NCBI RefSeq assembly: GCF_001591545.1
Contig: NZ_BCVC01000001.1
Location: 682,001 to 746,000 of the forward strand
Length of the DNA: 64,000 bases
From: Lederbergia lenta NBRC 16444
GTDB lineage: Bacteria; Bacillota; Bacilli; Bacillales; Bacillaceae_C
Direction of reading: 5' to 3'
Under the pieces are notes generated by a model. That model made no database searches, had not been told where the DNA came from, and was given only the letters and a program-made list of their open reading frames with translations. Within the stretch, counting starts at the first letter, position 1. Each line of letters starts with the position of its first letter. Below, in pieces: positions 1 through 9,956 of the stretch. The position numbers and the translations under genes were made by a program.

Positions 1-1
1 G

Positions 2-244
2 CAACCAATAAAAAAAGAAGTAGGAATGACAGGGGAAATAACATTGCGGGGAAGAGTGCTGCCTATCGGTGGTTTGAAAGAAAAGAGTTTGAGTGCTCAT
101 CGTGCAGGGTTAACAACAATTATATTACCAAAAGAAAACGAAAAAGATATCGATGATATTCCTGAAAGCGTGAGAAATGATCTAACATTTATCCCTGTAG
201 CGCATATGGATGAAGTCCTTGAATCTGCACTAGTGGGGGAATAG
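2..244 (+). CDS. lon: ATP-dependent protease Lon, C-terminal end (partial)
   Basis: This is the last 80 codons of the ATP-dependent serine protease Lon (LonA), a cytoplasmic quality-control and regulatory protease. The visible part is the end of the proteolytic domain. It contains [12 protein letters not shown], whose first Lys in GGLKEK is the known partner of the catalytic serine; that serine lies upstream of the window. The 5' part is cut off by the window edge, so only the open frame from base 2 can be shown. The stop is two bases before ysxC, the usual lonA-ysxC arrangement in Bacillus. Identification is secure because the residues match the conserved Lon C-terminus throughout. Confidence 0.95.
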   Translation, partial: QPIKKEVGMTGEITLRGRVLPIGGLKEKSLSAHRAGLTTIILPKENEKDIDDIPESVRNDLTFIPVAHMDEVLESALVGE

Positions 245-246
245 AA

Positions 247-828
247 ATGAAAGTAAATAATGTAGAGCTTGTAATCAGTGCTGTAAAACCAGAACAATAT
301 CCAGCTGAGGGTTTTCCAGAATTTGCCTTAGCTGGCCGTTCAAATGTAGGGAAGTCTTCCTTTATTAATAAAATGATTAATAGGAAGAGTATGGCACGTA
401 CTTCTTCAAAACCGGGTAAAACACAAACGTTGAACTATTATAAGATAGAGGAAGCTTTGTATTTTGTTGACGTCCCAGGTTATGGATTTGCAAAAGTATC
501 AAAACGGGAAAGAGAAGCATGGGGACAGATGATAGAAACATACTTCACAAGTCGTGAAGAATTATGTGCAGTCCTGTTAATTGTTGATTTACGTCATCCT
601 CCAACAAAAGATGATATAAATATGTATGATTTCTTGAAATATTATCAACTCCCTTGCATTGTTATTGCGACAAAAGCAGATAAAATCCCTCGTGGTAAAT
701 GGGAAAAGCATGCTACTGTTATAAGAAAAAATCTTGATTTAGTAAAAGAAGATGAAATTATTGTATTCTCCTCCGAAACAGCCGAAGGAAAAGATAAAGT
801 GTGGAATGCGTTGAAAAAGTGGATGTAA
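247..828 (+). CDS. ysxC: Ribosome biogenesis GTPase YsxC/EngB
   Basis: Essential GTPase of the TrmE-Era-EngA-YihA-Septin group, needed in Bacillus for assembly of the 50S ribosomal subunit. The 193 residues match the normal family length. Visible GTPase motifs are G1 GRSNVGKSS (about residues 30-38), G3 DVPGYG and G4 TKADK. The segment [13 protein letters not shown] after G1 is typical of the family. The ATG lies two bases after the lon stop, and the GTGGGGG at the end of lon provides the ribosome binding site, so the genes are translationally linked. A terminator-like hairpin follows. Confidence 0.97.
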   Translation: MKVNNVELVISAVKPEQYPAEGFPEFALAGRSNVGKSSFINKMINRKSMARTSSKPGKTQTLNYYKIEEALYFVDVPGYGFAKVSKREREAWGQMIETYFTSREELCAVLLIVDLRHPPTKDDINMYDFLKYYQLPCIVIATKADKIPRGKWEKHATVIRKNLDLVKEDEIIVFSSETAEGKDKVWNALKKWM

Positions 829-835
829 GTACAAA

Positions 836-865
836 AATCGGAAGGTGCCCTAGGCCCTTCCGATT
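836..865 (+). terminator. Hairpin after ysxC, probable terminator
   Basis: AATCGGAAGG (836-845) pairs perfectly with CCTTCCGATT (856-865) around a 10-base loop, eight bases after the ysxC stop. The tail (CTCTG) is not a clean T-run, so termination efficiency is uncertain. Confidence 0.5.
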
Positions 866-872
866 CTCTGAG

Positions 873-1046
873 TTGTCTAGATCCAAATGCCTTGAAAGTG
901 GAAAACTTGGGATTTTCCGCGATAAGTCTACATAAGTTGCCAATGGCTTACCGTGTTGACTTTTTCTAATTGAAAGAATGATCATCGCCCACATCCCGTG
1001 GAAGCAGTTTGTACGTTACTAAATGGGCATCTTCCGCTTTTCTGTA
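873..1046 (+). repeat. Dispersed non-coding repeat, copy A (diverged)
   Basis: This block shares ordered segments with the copy at 53313-53526: TTGTCTAG, CGATAAGTC, GGCTTACCGTGTT, CCCACATCC.GTGG, CAGTTTGTACGTT, TAAA.GG and CCGCTTTTCT. It lies between the convergent ends of ysxC and the minus-strand gene at 1047-1538. It carries no protein-coding signal. See also the copies at 11651-11720, 30296-30437, 53218-53530 and 59820-59975. Confidence 0.75.
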
Positions 1047-1538
1047 TCACCTTTGTTTTTTGCTAAAAAATAAAAAATAAGCGCCTGCTATAACAAAGAT
1101 AAAAGGCCAGATTTTACTTATGACTGCAATGTTATGCCCGTTTGTGACAGCCCAATCTGTTAATTTGTCAAAAAACAGAATGAGAATAGCTGCTAAAAGA
1201 AATAAAATTCCTTGTACTACTCCTACTCCAGTTTTAACATATGTAAGCAATAAACCGAGAGCAATAACTAATAGAAAAATACCTGTATGATCAGGCCAGA
1301 TAGCTAGCTTATTTGTTATGTGGAAATGTACTCCAATTCCAGTTATGACCACACCCGGTACAATGGCTTCATAAGCTTTTCCAGCATATGCTTGTACGAG
1401 AAATCCAACTCCAATGATGACTAACAAAGTTGGCCACGTGTACAATTCTGAAATTAGGGTAAAATGATATTGCTGTAGTAAAAAATAAATCCCGAATCCA
1501 AACAAAATAACTCCAGAAAGTAATGATTTTTTTTTCAT
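1047..1538 (-). CDS. LiaI/LiaF-like multi-pass membrane protein
   Basis: A 163-residue, very hydrophobic protein of unproven function. It has about five membrane segments: residues 7-22, 35-52, 58-75, 82-115 and 140-157. The arrangement resembles the LiaI-LiaF-like transmembrane domain found in cell-envelope stress proteins of Bacillales. B. subtilis carries a similar small membrane protein gene, ysxD, at the same place between ysxC and hemA, so this is probably its counterpart. The start ATG follows a clear AGGTGGG ribosome binding site on the minus strand. It is transcribed divergently from hemA and convergently with ysxC. No catalytic motif is visible. Confidence 0.8.
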   Translation of the reverse strand: MKKKSLLSGVILFGFGIYFLLQQYHFTLISELYTWPTLLVIIGVGFLVQAYAGKAYEAIVPGVVITGIGVHFHITNKLAIWPDHTGIFLLVIALGLLLTYVKTGVGVVQGILFLLAAILILFFDKLTDWAVTNGHNIAVISKIWPFIFVIAGAYFLFFSKKQR

Positions 1539-1640
1539 AATTTTCCCACCTGTCTTGTTTCCTTGTATTTCATTTATGTATTTGATATGTTACAAATAGT
1601 TTATCATATAAATAATTCTAAAATGTAACATAGTAATTGT

Positions 1641-1677
1641 TATCTGTTTACATCTTTCATTATCTGTTCACATCTTT
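1641..1677 (+). promoter_or_regulatory. Tandem 17-bp direct repeat upstream of hemA, candidate operator
   Basis: TATCTGTTTACATCTTT (1641-1657) is repeated as TATCTGTTCACATCTTT (1661-1677) with one mismatch. The start-to-start spacing is exactly 20 bp, about two helical turns. It sits just upstream of the hemA -10 at 1703. The spacing suggests a protein bound on one face of the DNA. The regulator is unknown; it does not look like a PerR box. Confidence 0.5.
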
Positions 1678-1678
1678 T

Positions 1679-1708
1679 TTAGAATACTTCTAATCTGCGT
1701 GATATAAT
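1679..1708 (+). promoter_or_regulatory. Probable promoter of the hem operon
   Basis: A perfect -10 TATAAT lies at 1703-1708. The -35 is poor (TTAGAA at 1679-1684, spacer 18). The start point would fall about 35 bases before the hemA ATG. A weak -35 next to a repeated element suggests activation or other control. Confidence 0.5.
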
Positions 1709-1748
1709 ATATGTAGTGCGCAATTTCTTTGGAGGTGCCTATCTTTTT

Positions 1749-3104
1749 ATGCACATCATCGTCGTAGGACTAAATTATCAAACAGCCCCAGTGGAGATTA
1801 GGGAAAGACTTGCTTTTACGGAAGATGCTTTACCCAACGCCATGGTGGCATTAAAAAATAAAAAAAGCATTCTAGAAAATATGATCGTTTCTACATGTAA
1901 CCGGACAGAAGTTTATGCAGTCGTAGACCAGTTACACACCGGGCGCTATTATATTAAAGAATTTTTATCAGAATGGTTTAATATTGATCAAAAGGAATTT
2001 TCAAACCATTTATTTGTTCGTGAGCATGAAGCTGCTATTGAACATTTATTTAAAGTAACATGTGGATTGAATTCAATGGTACTTGGTGAGACACAAATCT
2101 TAGGCCAAATACGCACGAGCTTTTTACAAGCACAGGAAAATGGGGCAACGGGTACAGTGTTTAATCATTTAATGAAACAAGCTATAACACTTGCTAAAAA
2201 GGCACATTCACAAACAGATATAGGTGCAAATGCCGTTTCTGTCAGTTATGCAGCTGTCGAACTTGCTAAGAAAGTGTTTGGTAATCTACAGAACAAGCAT
2301 GTGTTAGTAATCGGGGCCGGAAAAATGGGCGAGCTTGCTATCAAAAATCTTTATTCAAATGGAGCAACGAAAGTTACTGTAATTAATCGTACTTTTGAAA
2401 AAGCGCAAACGCTGGCTGAACGTTTTGATGGAGAAGCAAAATCGTTGCAAGAATTGCAATGTGCGATTATGGAAGCTGATATTATCATTAGTTCAACTGG
2501 TGCCCGAGGATACGTAGTAGATAAGGATATGATGGAAAGCATGGAGAAAATGCGAAAAGGACGTCCAGTATTCCTTGTAGATATTGCTGTTCCGCGGGAT
2601 TTAGACCCTGCTATATCTGACATAGAAAATGCTTTCCTATATGATATCGATGACTTAGAAGGCATTGTACAGTCTAATTTAGCTGAACGTGAAAGAGCAG
2701 CTGAAAAAATTATGTTAATGATTGAGGAAGAGATGGTTGAATTCAATGAGTGGGTTAATATGCTTGGTGTTGTGCCAGTCATTTCCGCCTTACGTGAAAA
2801 AGCTCTTACTATTCAAACGGAAACAATGAATAGTATTGAACGTAAACTTCCCAATCTTTCTGAACGTGAAAGAAAAGTGTTGAATAAGCATACAAAGAGT
2901 ATAATTAATCAATTGCTGAAAGATCCTATTCTGCAAGTGAAAGAACTTTCAGGAGAGCCGCAAGCAGCAGAAAAGATCGCGTTATTCAAACAAATATTTG
3001 ACTTGGAAGAGGCAGTAAGCGGACAAACAGTCAACATCGAAGAGAATACGAAAAGTAATAAAACAATAAAATTCGCGGCTCCGCTGCCATCATACCAGGC
3101 TTAA
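1749..3104 (+). CDS. hemA: Glutamyl-tRNA reductase
   Basis: First committed enzyme of C5 tetrapyrrole synthesis: it reduces glutamyl-tRNA(Glu) with NADPH to glutamate-1-semialdehyde. The catalytic Cys is residue 50 in STCNRTE. The NADPH-binding Rossmann motif GAGKMGELA and the C-terminal dimerization helices are present. The start chosen is the ATG at 1749, giving [10 protein letters not shown] as in B. subtilis, with GGAGGTG at 1731-1737. An upstream in-frame GTG at 1716 would add 11 non-conserved residues and ignores the ribosome binding site. The length is 451 residues, normal for the family. It is the first gene of a six-gene operon ending with hemL; product flow runs HemA, HemL, HemB, HemC, HemD. 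Confidence 0.97.
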   Translation: MHIIVVGLNYQTAPVEIRERLAFTEDALPNAMVALKNKKSILENMIVSTCNRTEVYAVVDQLHTGRYYIKEFLSEWFNIDQKEFSNHLFVREHEAAIEHLFKVTCGLNSMVLGETQILGQIRTSFLQAQENGATGTVFNHLMKQAITLAKKAHSQTDIGANAVSVSYAAVELAKKVFGNLQNKHVLVIGAGKMGELAIKNLYSNGATKVTVINRTFEKAQTLAERFDGEAKSLQELQCAIMEADIIISSTGARGYVVDKDMMESMEKMRKGRPVFLVDIAVPRDLDPAISDIENAFLYDIDDLEGIVQSNLAERERAAEKIMLMIEEEMVEFNEWVNMLGVVPVISALREKALTIQTETMNSIERKLPNLSERERKVLNKHTKSIINQLLKDPILQVKELSGEPQAAEKIALFKQIFDLEEAVSGQTVNIEENTKSNKTIKFAAPLPSYQA

Positions 3105-3117
3105 AAGGAAGTGAGCT

Positions 3118-3951
3118 ATGTTTGAGCTATGGATGGTAAGACTTCCGGAAATAGTTATTGTGATTTATGCCCTTTCGATCATGTTATATTTCATCGATTT
3201 TATTGACCAAAACCAGAAGGTTAATCGCCTTGCCTTCTGGTTACTTTCGATTGTTTGGATACTTCAAACAATTTTTTTGTTTCTTTATATGCTGCAGACT
3301 GGGAGATTTCCAGTGCTTACACTATTTGAAGGATTGTATTTCTATGCCTGGGTATTAATTACGCTATCACTAACAATCCATAAGATAATGAAAGTTGATT
3401 TCACTGTTTTCTTTACAAATATTGTTGGATTTAGCATTATGGCTATTCATGCTTTCGCTCCCATTCAGCGTCCTTCAGAGTTGATGGCTGATCAATTAGT
3501 TTCAGAATTGCTATTCATTCATATTACTATGGCCATTTTGTCATATGGAGCATTTACTTTATCTTTTGTATTTTCAGCTCTTTATTTATTTCAATATAAG
3601 TTATTAAAAGAAAAAAAAGGTCTGAAAAGGCTTTGGCGCTTGAGTGATTTGGCAAAACTTGAGAAGATGTCATTTGTATTAAATGTCATCGGCGTACCGA
3701 TTCTCTTATTAAGTTTGATCCTTGGGTTATTATGGGGTTACATAAAATTGACGTACATTCAATGGTATGATCCGAAAATTATCGGTTCTTTTATTTTATT
3801 ATTTATTTACAGTATCATCCTCTATTTGCGAGGGAAAAAAGAATTATTCGGCAGAAAACTTGCGATCTGGAACACTGCTGCATTTTTAATAGTTTTAATA
3901 AATTTCTTTCTAGTAAGTCGTTTATCATCTTTTCATATATGGCATTATTAG
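3118..3951 (+). CDS. hemX: HemX, CcsA-like membrane protein
   Basis: Integral membrane protein of the cytochrome c assembly (CcsA/HemX) family. In Bacillus it lowers the cellular level of HemA rather than acting as a pathway enzyme. The 277 residues contain about eight hydrophobic segments. The family-typical LYFYAWVLITLSL region and HITMAILSYGAFTLSF with a conserved His are visible. GAAGTGAG provides the ribosome binding site. It lies 13 bases after hemA, the standard hemAX order. The roughly 95 bases to hemC contain no clear promoter or terminator. Confidence 0.92.
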   Translation: MFELWMVRLPEIVIVIYALSIMLYFIDFIDQNQKVNRLAFWLLSIVWILQTIFLFLYMLQTGRFPVLTLFEGLYFYAWVLITLSLTIHKIMKVDFTVFFTNIVGFSIMAIHAFAPIQRPSELMADQLVSELLFIHITMAILSYGAFTLSFVFSALYLFQYKLLKEKKGLKRLWRLSDLAKLEKMSFVLNVIGVPILLLSLILGLLWGYIKLTYIQWYDPKIIGSFILLFIYSIILYLRGKKELFGRKLAIWNTAAFLIVLINFFLVSRLSSFHIWHY

Positions 3952-4046
3952 GCTCTCGATGGGGTCAAGCGGGGGCTTAGCTGGAGTTATTCGAAAACTA
4001 GATCAGTTTTACTTTGTACTTTATTTTTTGCAGGAGGGTAAATAAA

Positions 4047-4979
4047 GTGAGAAAAATTATTATTGGGTCACGTAGAAGTGAATTGGCATTGACACAAACC
4101 AATTGGGTGCGTGAGCAATTGGAGAAACTTAATGTACCATTTGAATTTGAAGTGAAAGAAATTGTCACAAAAGGAGACCGTATTCTAGATGTCATGCTTT
4201 CTAAAGTTGGCGGAAAAGGACTGTTCGTGAAGGAAATCGAACAGGCGATGCTTGATGGCGAGATTGATATGGCGGTGCATAGTATGAAAGATATGCCCGC
4301 AGAACTCCCTCAAGGACTAACGATTGGCTGTATTCCTGAACGGGAAGATGCACGCGATGCACTTATATCAAAAGGGCATGTAAAATTAAAAGATATGCCA
4401 GCAGGTGCAATAATTGGTACGAGTAGTTTGAGAAGGAGTGCCCAGTTGCTAGCTGAACGCCCTGACCTTGAAATCAAATGGATCAGAGGAAATATTAATA
4501 CTCGTCTAGAAAAACTTAAAAATGAAGAATATGATGCAATTATCCTTGCGACTGCAGGTCTAAAACGAATTGGTTGGGACTTAGGTATGGTTACTGAGTT
4601 CCTAGAACCGGAAATTTGCCTGCCAGCAATCGGTCAGGGAGCACTAGCGATTGAATGTCGTGAAAATGATCATGAATTGCTGGCTGAACTTAATAAGTTG
4701 AATTCTGAAACAACTACTCGTACCGTTGAGGCAGAACGTGTCTTTTTAGCTAAAATGGAAGGAAGCTGTCAAGTACCGATTGCAGGTTTTGGGACATTAA
4801 ATGACAATGATGAAATAGAATTGATTACACTAGTAGCATCTTCAGACGGCAAAACGATTTATAAAGAAAAGGTAGTTGGTTCGAATCCTCAAAAAGTCGG
4901 TGAAAAGGCTGCTGAAATTTTGAGCGCCCAAGGAGCTAAAGTATTAATTGATCAAGTAAAAGAAGAACTGGAACAATGA
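4047..4979 (+). CDS. hemC: Hydroxymethylbilane synthase (porphobilinogen deaminase)
   Basis: Polymerizes four porphobilinogen molecules into the linear tetrapyrrole hydroxymethylbilane. Conserved features are [12 protein letters not shown] at the N-terminus, [18 protein letters not shown], and [11 protein letters not shown] with the Cys that carries the dipyrromethane cofactor. The start is GTG at 4047, placed by AGGAGGGT at 4032-4039; an earlier in-frame ATG at 4014 would put a non-conserved tail before the binding site. The length is 310 residues. Its stop overlaps the hemD start as ATGA, so the two are translationally coupled. Confidence 0.96.
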   Translation: MRKIIIGSRRSELALTQTNWVREQLEKLNVPFEFEVKEIVTKGDRILDVMLSKVGGKGLFVKEIEQAMLDGEIDMAVHSMKDMPAELPQGLTIGCIPEREDARDALISKGHVKLKDMPAGAIIGTSSLRRSAQLLAERPDLEIKWIRGNINTRLEKLKNEEYDAIILATAGLKRIGWDLGMVTEFLEPEICLPAIGQGALAIECRENDHELLAELNKLNSETTTRTVEAERVFLAKMEGSCQVPIAGFGTLNDNDEIELITLVASSDGKTIYKEKVVGSNPQKVGEKAAEILSAQGAKVLIDQVKEELEQ

Positions 4980-5800
4980 AGAATGACCAATTGCCGCTCG
5001 CTGGCCGGCATGTTCTAATTACAAGAGGCAGTAATCAAGGAGAGAAGTTTTGCATGGATGTAGCATCTGCTGGTGGCATCCCGTATATGGTGCCACTCAT
5101 TGATTTCCGTGCGCATGAAGATATTAATGCCCCTAATTTTATTAATCAAATAGCGCAATACGATTGGATTATTTTTACGAGTAAAAACGGGGTGGACTAT
5201 TTTTTTCAACATATTAATGGTCATATTGATCCATCTATATTAAGACGTAGCCATATTCAATTTGCGGTTGTTGGCGAGAAAACACGTGAAGCACTGGATC
5301 GATACAATATTCCATCTCGATTTATGCCAAATGTATATACTGCTGAGGATTTTTCACGTGAATACTTTGAACAAGAACTAACTGCTAAAAAGGTCCTTAT
5401 TCCAAAAGGGAATTTAGCTAGTAAAACAATCGCAGAAGGTTTTAGATCACACAATATTGTAGCAGATGAATGGATTGTTTATGACACATATTATCCAACA
5501 AAAAATACAGATAAGCTTGTCCGGTTATTATCTGAAGATCGACTTGATGTAGTAGCATTTACAAGCCCGTCAACTTTTAACCATTTTAATAAGATTATCG
5601 AGGAATATCATATAGATTTTCGTACAAAAAAATTAAAAATAGCTTCGATTGGTACAGTAACAAAACGCACAGTAGAGCAAGCCGGATTTGAAGTTAGCAT
5701 CTGCCCTGATACATTCACGATTGACTCTATGTTTGTTGAATTATGCGACTACTTTGCCGAGAAAGCTAAAGAAGGGAAGAATAGTAATGGACAAGATTGA
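4976..5800 (+). CDS. hemD: Uroporphyrinogen-III synthase
   Basis: Cyclizes hydroxymethylbilane with inversion of ring D to give uroporphyrinogen III. The family is poorly conserved in sequence. The two-lobed pattern is recognizable from [64 protein letters not shown] and [15 protein letters not shown]. The length of 274 residues is normal. It overlaps hemC by four bases (ATGA) and hemB by 14 bases. Its position in the operon supports the call as strongly as the sequence does. Confidence 0.93.
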   Translation: MKNDQLPLAGRHVLITRGSNQGEKFCMDVASAGGIPYMVPLIDFRAHEDINAPNFINQIAQYDWIIFTSKNGVDYFFQHINGHIDPSILRRSHIQFAVVGEKTREALDRYNIPSRFMPNVYTAEDFSREYFEQELTAKKVLIPKGNLASKTIAEGFRSHNIVADEWIVYDTYYPTKNTDKLVRLLSEDRLDVVAFTSPSTFNHFNKIIEEYHIDFRTKKLKIASIGTVTKRTVEQAGFEVSICPDTFTIDSMFVELCDYFAEKAKEGKNSNGQD

Positions 5801-6770
5801 ATTTAAACGTCATCGTAGATTACGGGCATCCGCTAGTATGCGATCAATGGTTCGGGAAACACACTTACGTCCAGAAGATTTTATATATCCGCTTTTTATT
5901 GTCGAAGGGGATAACAAGAAAAATGAAGTCACTTCTATGCCAGGTGTTTATCATATTTCACTAGACAAACTGCAACAAGAAGTTCAGGAAATTGTTAGTC
6001 TAGGTATCAAGTCAGTTATTTTATTCGGTGTGCCAGAGGAAAAAGATGATTGTGGATCAGGTGCGTATCACGACCATGGGATTGTTCAAGAAGCAACTCG
6101 TGTAATTAAAAAACATCAGCCTGATCTGCTTGTTGTCGCTGATACTTGTCTTTGTGAATATACAGATCATGGACATTGTGGGCTAGTGGAGAATGGGAAT
6201 GTTCAGAACGATCCAAGTCTTGAATTGCTAGTGAAAACCGCTGTTAGTCAAGCAGAAGCAGGGGCAGATATTATCGCACCTTCCAATATGATGGATGGAT
6301 TTGTTGCTCATATTCGAAAAGGACTGGATGAAGCTGGTTTTACAGATTTGCCAATTATGTCATATGCAGTAAAATACTCTTCTGCCTTTTATGGTCCATT
6401 CCGTGATGCTGCGAATAGCGCTCCGCAATTTGGTGATCGAAAAACATATCAAATGGACCCAGCAAACCGCATGGAAGCTTTACGAGAAGCTGAATCAGAT
6501 ATGGAAGAAGGAGCCGATTTTCTAATCGTTAAACCAGCGTTATCTTATTTAGATATTATTCGTGATGTAAAAAATAATTTTAACGCACCGATTGTTGCTT
6601 ACAATGTAAGTGGAGAATATTCAATGGTGAAAGCCGCCTCAGCGAATGGCTGGATTGATGAAAAAGCAATCGTGTTAGAAAAGCTAACAAGCATCAAGCG
6701 AGCAGGTGCGGATTTAATTATTACTTATTTTGCTAAAGATGCAGCAAAATGGCTAAAAGAGTCAAACTAA
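5787..6770 (+). CDS. hemB: Delta-aminolevulinic acid dehydratase (porphobilinogen synthase)
   Basis: Condenses two 5-aminolevulinate molecules to porphobilinogen. The Zn-site cysteines lie in [14 protein letters not shown]. The two active-site lysines are in [17 protein letters not shown] and [15 protein letters not shown]. The start is ATG 5787 ([13 protein letters not shown]), which follows GAAGGGAAG and matches homologues. Earlier in-frame ATG codons lie inside hemD and would add non-conserved sequence. The length is 327 residues. Confidence 0.97.
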   Translation: MDKIEFKRHRRLRASASMRSMVRETHLRPEDFIYPLFIVEGDNKKNEVTSMPGVYHISLDKLQQEVQEIVSLGIKSVILFGVPEEKDDCGSGAYHDHGIVQEATRVIKKHQPDLLVVADTCLCEYTDHGHCGLVENGNVQNDPSLELLVKTAVSQAEAGADIIAPSNMMDGFVAHIRKGLDEAGFTDLPIMSYAVKYSSAFYGPFRDAANSAPQFGDRKTYQMDPANRMEALREAESDMEEGADFLIVKPALSYLDIIRDVKNNFNAPIVAYNVSGEYSMVKAASANGWIDEKAIVLEKLTSIKRAGADLIITYFAKDAAKWLKESN

Positions 6771-6797
6771 ATAATGTGAAAAGTGGAGGTTTGTTTG

Positions 6798-8093
6798 ATG
6801 CGTTCATATGAAAAGTCTAAACAAGCTTTTAAAGAAGCTGTTACATTACTCCCTGGAGGAGTGAATAGTCCAGTACGTGCATTCAAATCAGTTGATATGG
6901 ATCCGATTTTTATGTCCAATGGAAAAGGATCTCGGATATACGATATTGATGGCAATGAATATATTGACTATGTATTATCTTGGGGTCCACTTATTTTAGG
7001 ACATGCAAACGATCAAGTGGTTGAATCTATTAAAAAGGTTGCTGAACAAGGTACAAGCTTCGGTGCACCAACCCTTATGGAAAATAAATTAGCAAAACTA
7101 GTAATCGAGCGAGTCCCTTCGATTGAGATTGTGCGCATGGTATCTTCTGGTACGGAAGCAACAATGAGTGCACTTCGATTGGCTAGAGGATATACTGGTC
7201 GAAATAAAATATTGAAATTTGAAGGCTGCTATCATGGACATGGTGATTCTCTATTAATAAAAGCGGGCTCTGGTGTTGCAACACTTGGTTTGCCTGATAG
7301 TCCAGGTGTCCCAGAAGGAGTGGCCAAAAATACGATTACTGTTCCATATAATGATTTGGAAAGTGTTCGCTATGCATTTAAAGAATTCGGCGAAGATATT
7401 GCTGGTGTGATTGTTGAGCCTGTGGCTGGAAATATGGGTGTTGTTCCTCCACTACCAGGTTTTCTAGAAGGGCTTCGTGAAATAACTAGTGAATATGGCT
7501 CTTTGCTCATCTTTGACGAGGTAATGACAGGATTCCGTGTTGCATACAATTGCGCACAAGGGCATTTTGGTGTAACACCAGATATTACATGTCTTGGAAA
7601 AGTAATTGGTGGTGGACTACCGGTTGGTGCCTTTGGGGGGAAAGCTGAGATCATGGAACAGATTGCCCCGAGTGGTACTATTTATCAGGCGGGTACATTA
7701 TCAGGAAACCCTCTTGCCATGACAGCGGGGTATGAGACGTTAGTTCAGCTCACGCCTGAAACATATAAGGAGTTTAACCGTAAAGCTGATATGCTTGAAT
7801 CTGGTTTAAAACATGCTGCTGAAAAACATGCGATTCCACATACGATCAATAGAGCGGGATCGATGGTAGGTATTTTCTTCACAAATGAAGGAGTTCATAA
7901 TTATGAAAATGCCAAAACATCCGATCTAGCACTATTCGCTGCGTATTATAAAGAAATGGCCAATAACGGGGTATTCTTGCCACCGTCACAATTTGAAGGG
8001 TTATTCCTTTCAACAGCACACTCTGATGAAGATATACAAACAACAATAGCCACTGCTGAAAAAGCATTTGAAAAAATTTCAAGTTATTCATAA
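6798..8093 (+). CDS. hemL: Glutamate-1-semialdehyde 2,1-aminomutase
   Basis: PLP-dependent aminomutase that makes 5-aminolevulinate from the HemA product. Seen: [12 protein letters not shown] at the N-terminus, [40 protein letters not shown], and the PLP lysine in [17 protein letters not shown]. The ATG at 6798 is chosen because GTGGAGGT (6783-6790) precedes it with normal spacing. The length is 431 residues. It is the last gene of the hem operon and is followed by a strong terminator. Confidence 0.97.
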   Translation: MRSYEKSKQAFKEAVTLLPGGVNSPVRAFKSVDMDPIFMSNGKGSRIYDIDGNEYIDYVLSWGPLILGHANDQVVESIKKVAEQGTSFGAPTLMENKLAKLVIERVPSIEIVRMVSSGTEATMSALRLARGYTGRNKILKFEGCYHGHGDSLLIKAGSGVATLGLPDSPGVPEGVAKNTITVPYNDLESVRYAFKEFGEDIAGVIVEPVAGNMGVVPPLPGFLEGLREITSEYGSLLIFDEVMTGFRVAYNCAQGHFGVTPDITCLGKVIGGGLPVGAFGGKAEIMEQIAPSGTIYQAGTLSGNPLAMTAGYETLVQLTPETYKEFNRKADMLESGLKHAAEKHAIPHTINRAGSMVGIFFTNEGVHNYENAKTSDLALFAAYYKEMANNGVFLPPSQFEGLFLSTAHSDEDIQTTIATAEKAFEKISSYS

Positions 8094-8112
8094 GAGAATA
8101 AAAGAATTAGAT

Positions 8113-8147
8113 AGAAGGATTGGCATGATGCCTATCCTTCTTTTTTA
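8113..8147 (+). terminator. Terminator of the hem operon
   Basis: AGAAGGATTGGC (8113-8124) pairs with GCCTATCCTTCT (8130-8141) with one mismatch, followed directly by a run of T. It lies 20 bases after the hemL stop. Confidence 0.85.
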
Positions 8148-8318
8148 TTAAATGATAACGAACCAGTCGCAAATGAACTATTCGCCAGTAGATTAAAATG
8201 TCAGATAATAAAAAGTATGCAACGGACAGGAAATTAGTGTAGAGCCTAATAAATGTATAATGGCGGTCATTATATTTCCTAACAGAATCTATAGTCCAGG
8301 TCACTGTTTCTTTTCTTT

Positions 8319-8347
8319 ACATATTTTCCTTGCTCCCCTCATAGAAT
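8319..8347 (+). promoter_or_regulatory. Sigma-E-type promoter of spoVID-ysxE
   Basis: ACATATT (8319-8325), a 14-bp spacer and CATAGAAT (8340-8347) fit the mother-cell sigma-E pattern (KMATATT, about 14 bp, CATACAMT) at 6 of 7 and 7 of 8 positions. This agrees with the known sigma-E control of spoVID. I see nothing recognizable in the remainder of the 303-base gap after hemL. Confidence 0.7.
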
Positions 8348-8396
8348 GTAATTGACTAATGATATTTTGTTATGGATTTGAAAGGAGGAGTCTGTA

Positions 8397-9902
8397 TTGC
8401 CCGAGCGCAAGGAATCATCCATTACGTTTACAGTGGAAGAATCTATCTGGTTCGAAAGGGGACAGGAAGTAGATGAACTAATATCTATTTCATTAAGTCC
8501 GCATATTGAACTATTGAATGAAGAGGACTATGTCGTGTTAAAAGGCACGCTTGAATTAAGTGGGGAATATAAACATGTAAACGAAGAGAATGAAGTAGCA
8601 TTCCCGATTATGGGGCGTCAATATATTCAATCTGTTGAAATAAGAAATGAGACTGAAAGTGAATTTTTTCACCAATTGCCACTCGATATTACGATTCCAA
8701 AAAGAAAAGTGAAGAAACTAGAAGATATAGCAGTTGATATTGAATCGTTTGATTATCACCTTTCAGAAAACTGTCGTCTCCAACTTTTAGCAGACATAGA
8801 AATTCGCGGGGTGTATGAAGAGGAAGAGTCTATCTTAGATACCGTTGAAGAAGATGCGGATGATTTGTTAGATCATTATGAAGAATCTCCGAGTCGGGTA
8901 GAGCCAGCCACTCCAATAAATAATGAAAGTTCGGTTATTGAAGAGATAGATAGAAAAACGACAGAATTACAGGAAGAGGAGCTAGAAGAAATTCTGCTCG
9001 AGGTACAGCCTGGGGAACATGAGGTTGAAGCAAAAGTACGGGAAGCAGAGCTGCAGGGACAAGGGGATGAACAACAGGAAATTCAAGTTGAAACACGAGA
9101 AGGAGAACAACAGGAAATTCAAGTTGAAACACGAGAAGGAGAACAACGGGAAACTCAAGTTGATACGCGAGAAAATGACCAGCAAGAAATTCAAATGGAA
9201 GCAGTTGAAAAAGAAGAAAGGAACACTAAAGTTGAAGCTCAAGAAGAACAGCATGAAATCGAGTTGGAGACACTTCACGAAGAGCATGACATTCATGTAG
9301 AAGTTCGGCAAGAAGAGCAAGGCCACCATCAGGTAGAAGAGGCGCGCGAAAAACAGCAGGACCCTTTAGTTGAAATACTAGAAAAAGAAAATGATGAAGA
9401 TTTTTATGACTTATTTAAAATAGAAGCTAACATTATTCCTGAAAAACGAGAGTTAACTGATGTACGACCAACGTTAGATTACCATCTTCCGAAGTTACCA
9501 GAAATATTGATAGAATCATTGGAGCGAAGGGGAAGAGATCACATGCCGATAGAAAGTTCGAGCCCTTATATAGAATCTTCCTCGCATATGAGTAATGTTA
9601 AATATGATGAGGTAGAGTCATCCTCACATCTACAGGAAGAAAAAAATAAAGAGAAAAAGAAAAAAGACAAATATAAGTCTATGTCATTTGCCGATTTTTT
9701 TGCCAGGAAAGATGAGGGAGCTTCCGCAAAATTGAAGGTGTGTCTTGTGCAGCACGGGGATTCGATTCAGGGACTGGCGGATAAATATAAGGTGACAGTT
9801 CAGCAAATTTTACGGGCAAATCAGTTAGAGGCAAACCATGAGGTGTATGAAGGGCAAGTATTGTATATACCTGTAAAAGTAAGTTCATTAAAGTCAATTT
9901 GA
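8397..9902 (+). CDS. spoVID: Stage VI sporulation protein D, LysM coat morphogen
   Basis: Mother-cell morphogenetic protein that drives encasement of the forespore by the coat and binds SafA. It has a conserved N-terminal domain (about residues 1-140, starting PERKESSITFTVEES), a long acidic variable middle, and a C-terminal LysM domain (about residues 450-497, VQHGDSIQGLADKY to GQVLYIPV). The start is TTG at 8397, nine bases after AAAGGAGG. The 501 residues are shorter than the roughly 575 of B. subtilis because the middle differs. That middle holds a 12-residue tandem repeat (9069-9284). It precedes ysxE in what is probably a two-gene sigma-E operon. Confidence 0.93.
   Translation: MPERKESSITFTVEESIWFERGQEVDELISISLSPHIELLNEEDYVVLKGTLELSGEYKHVNEENEVAFPIMGRQYIQSVEIRNETESEFFHQLPLDITIPKRKVKKLEDIAVDIESFDYHLSENCRLQLLADIEIRGVYEEEESILDTVEEDADDLLDHYEESPSRVEPATPINNESSVIEEIDRKTTELQEEELEEILLEVQPGEHEVEAKVREAELQGQGDEQQEIQVETREGEQQEIQVETREGEQRETQVDTRENDQQEIQMEAVEKEERNTKVEAQEEQHEIELETLHEEHDIHVEVRQEEQGHHQVEEAREKQQDPLVEILEKENDEDFYDLFKIEANIIPEKRELTDVRPTLDYHLPKLPEILIESLERRGRDHMPIESSSPYIESSSHMSNVKYDEVESSSHLQEEKNKEKKKKDKYKSMSFADFFARKDEGASAKLKVCLVQHGDSIQGLADKYKVTVQQILRANQLEANHEVYEGQVLYIPVKVSSLKSI
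9069..9284 (+). repeat. 36-bp (12-codon) tandem repeats inside spoVID
   Basis: The unit encodes EQQEIQVETREG. Copies start at 9069 and 9105 (essentially identical), 9141 (a few changes), 9177 (DQQEIQMEAVEK), 9213 and 9249 (diverged but in the same 12-residue phase). The reading frame is kept throughout. This indicates recent in-frame expansion of the acidic linker. Confidence 0.85.
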
Positions 9903-9956
9903 ATAAAGTTTTCTAGAAATGTCGTCCCCGCTTTTTTAGAATAAGCAGGTGATATA

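Noticed and set aside
1545-1750. PerR box upstream of hemA
   Set aside because: No TTATAAT.ATTATAA-like palindrome is present; only loosely similar AT-rich stretches.
9069-9212. Regular 36-bp repeats, CRISPR-like in period
   Set aside because: The units are contiguous without spacers and keep the spoVID reading frame, encoding a 12-residue repeat.
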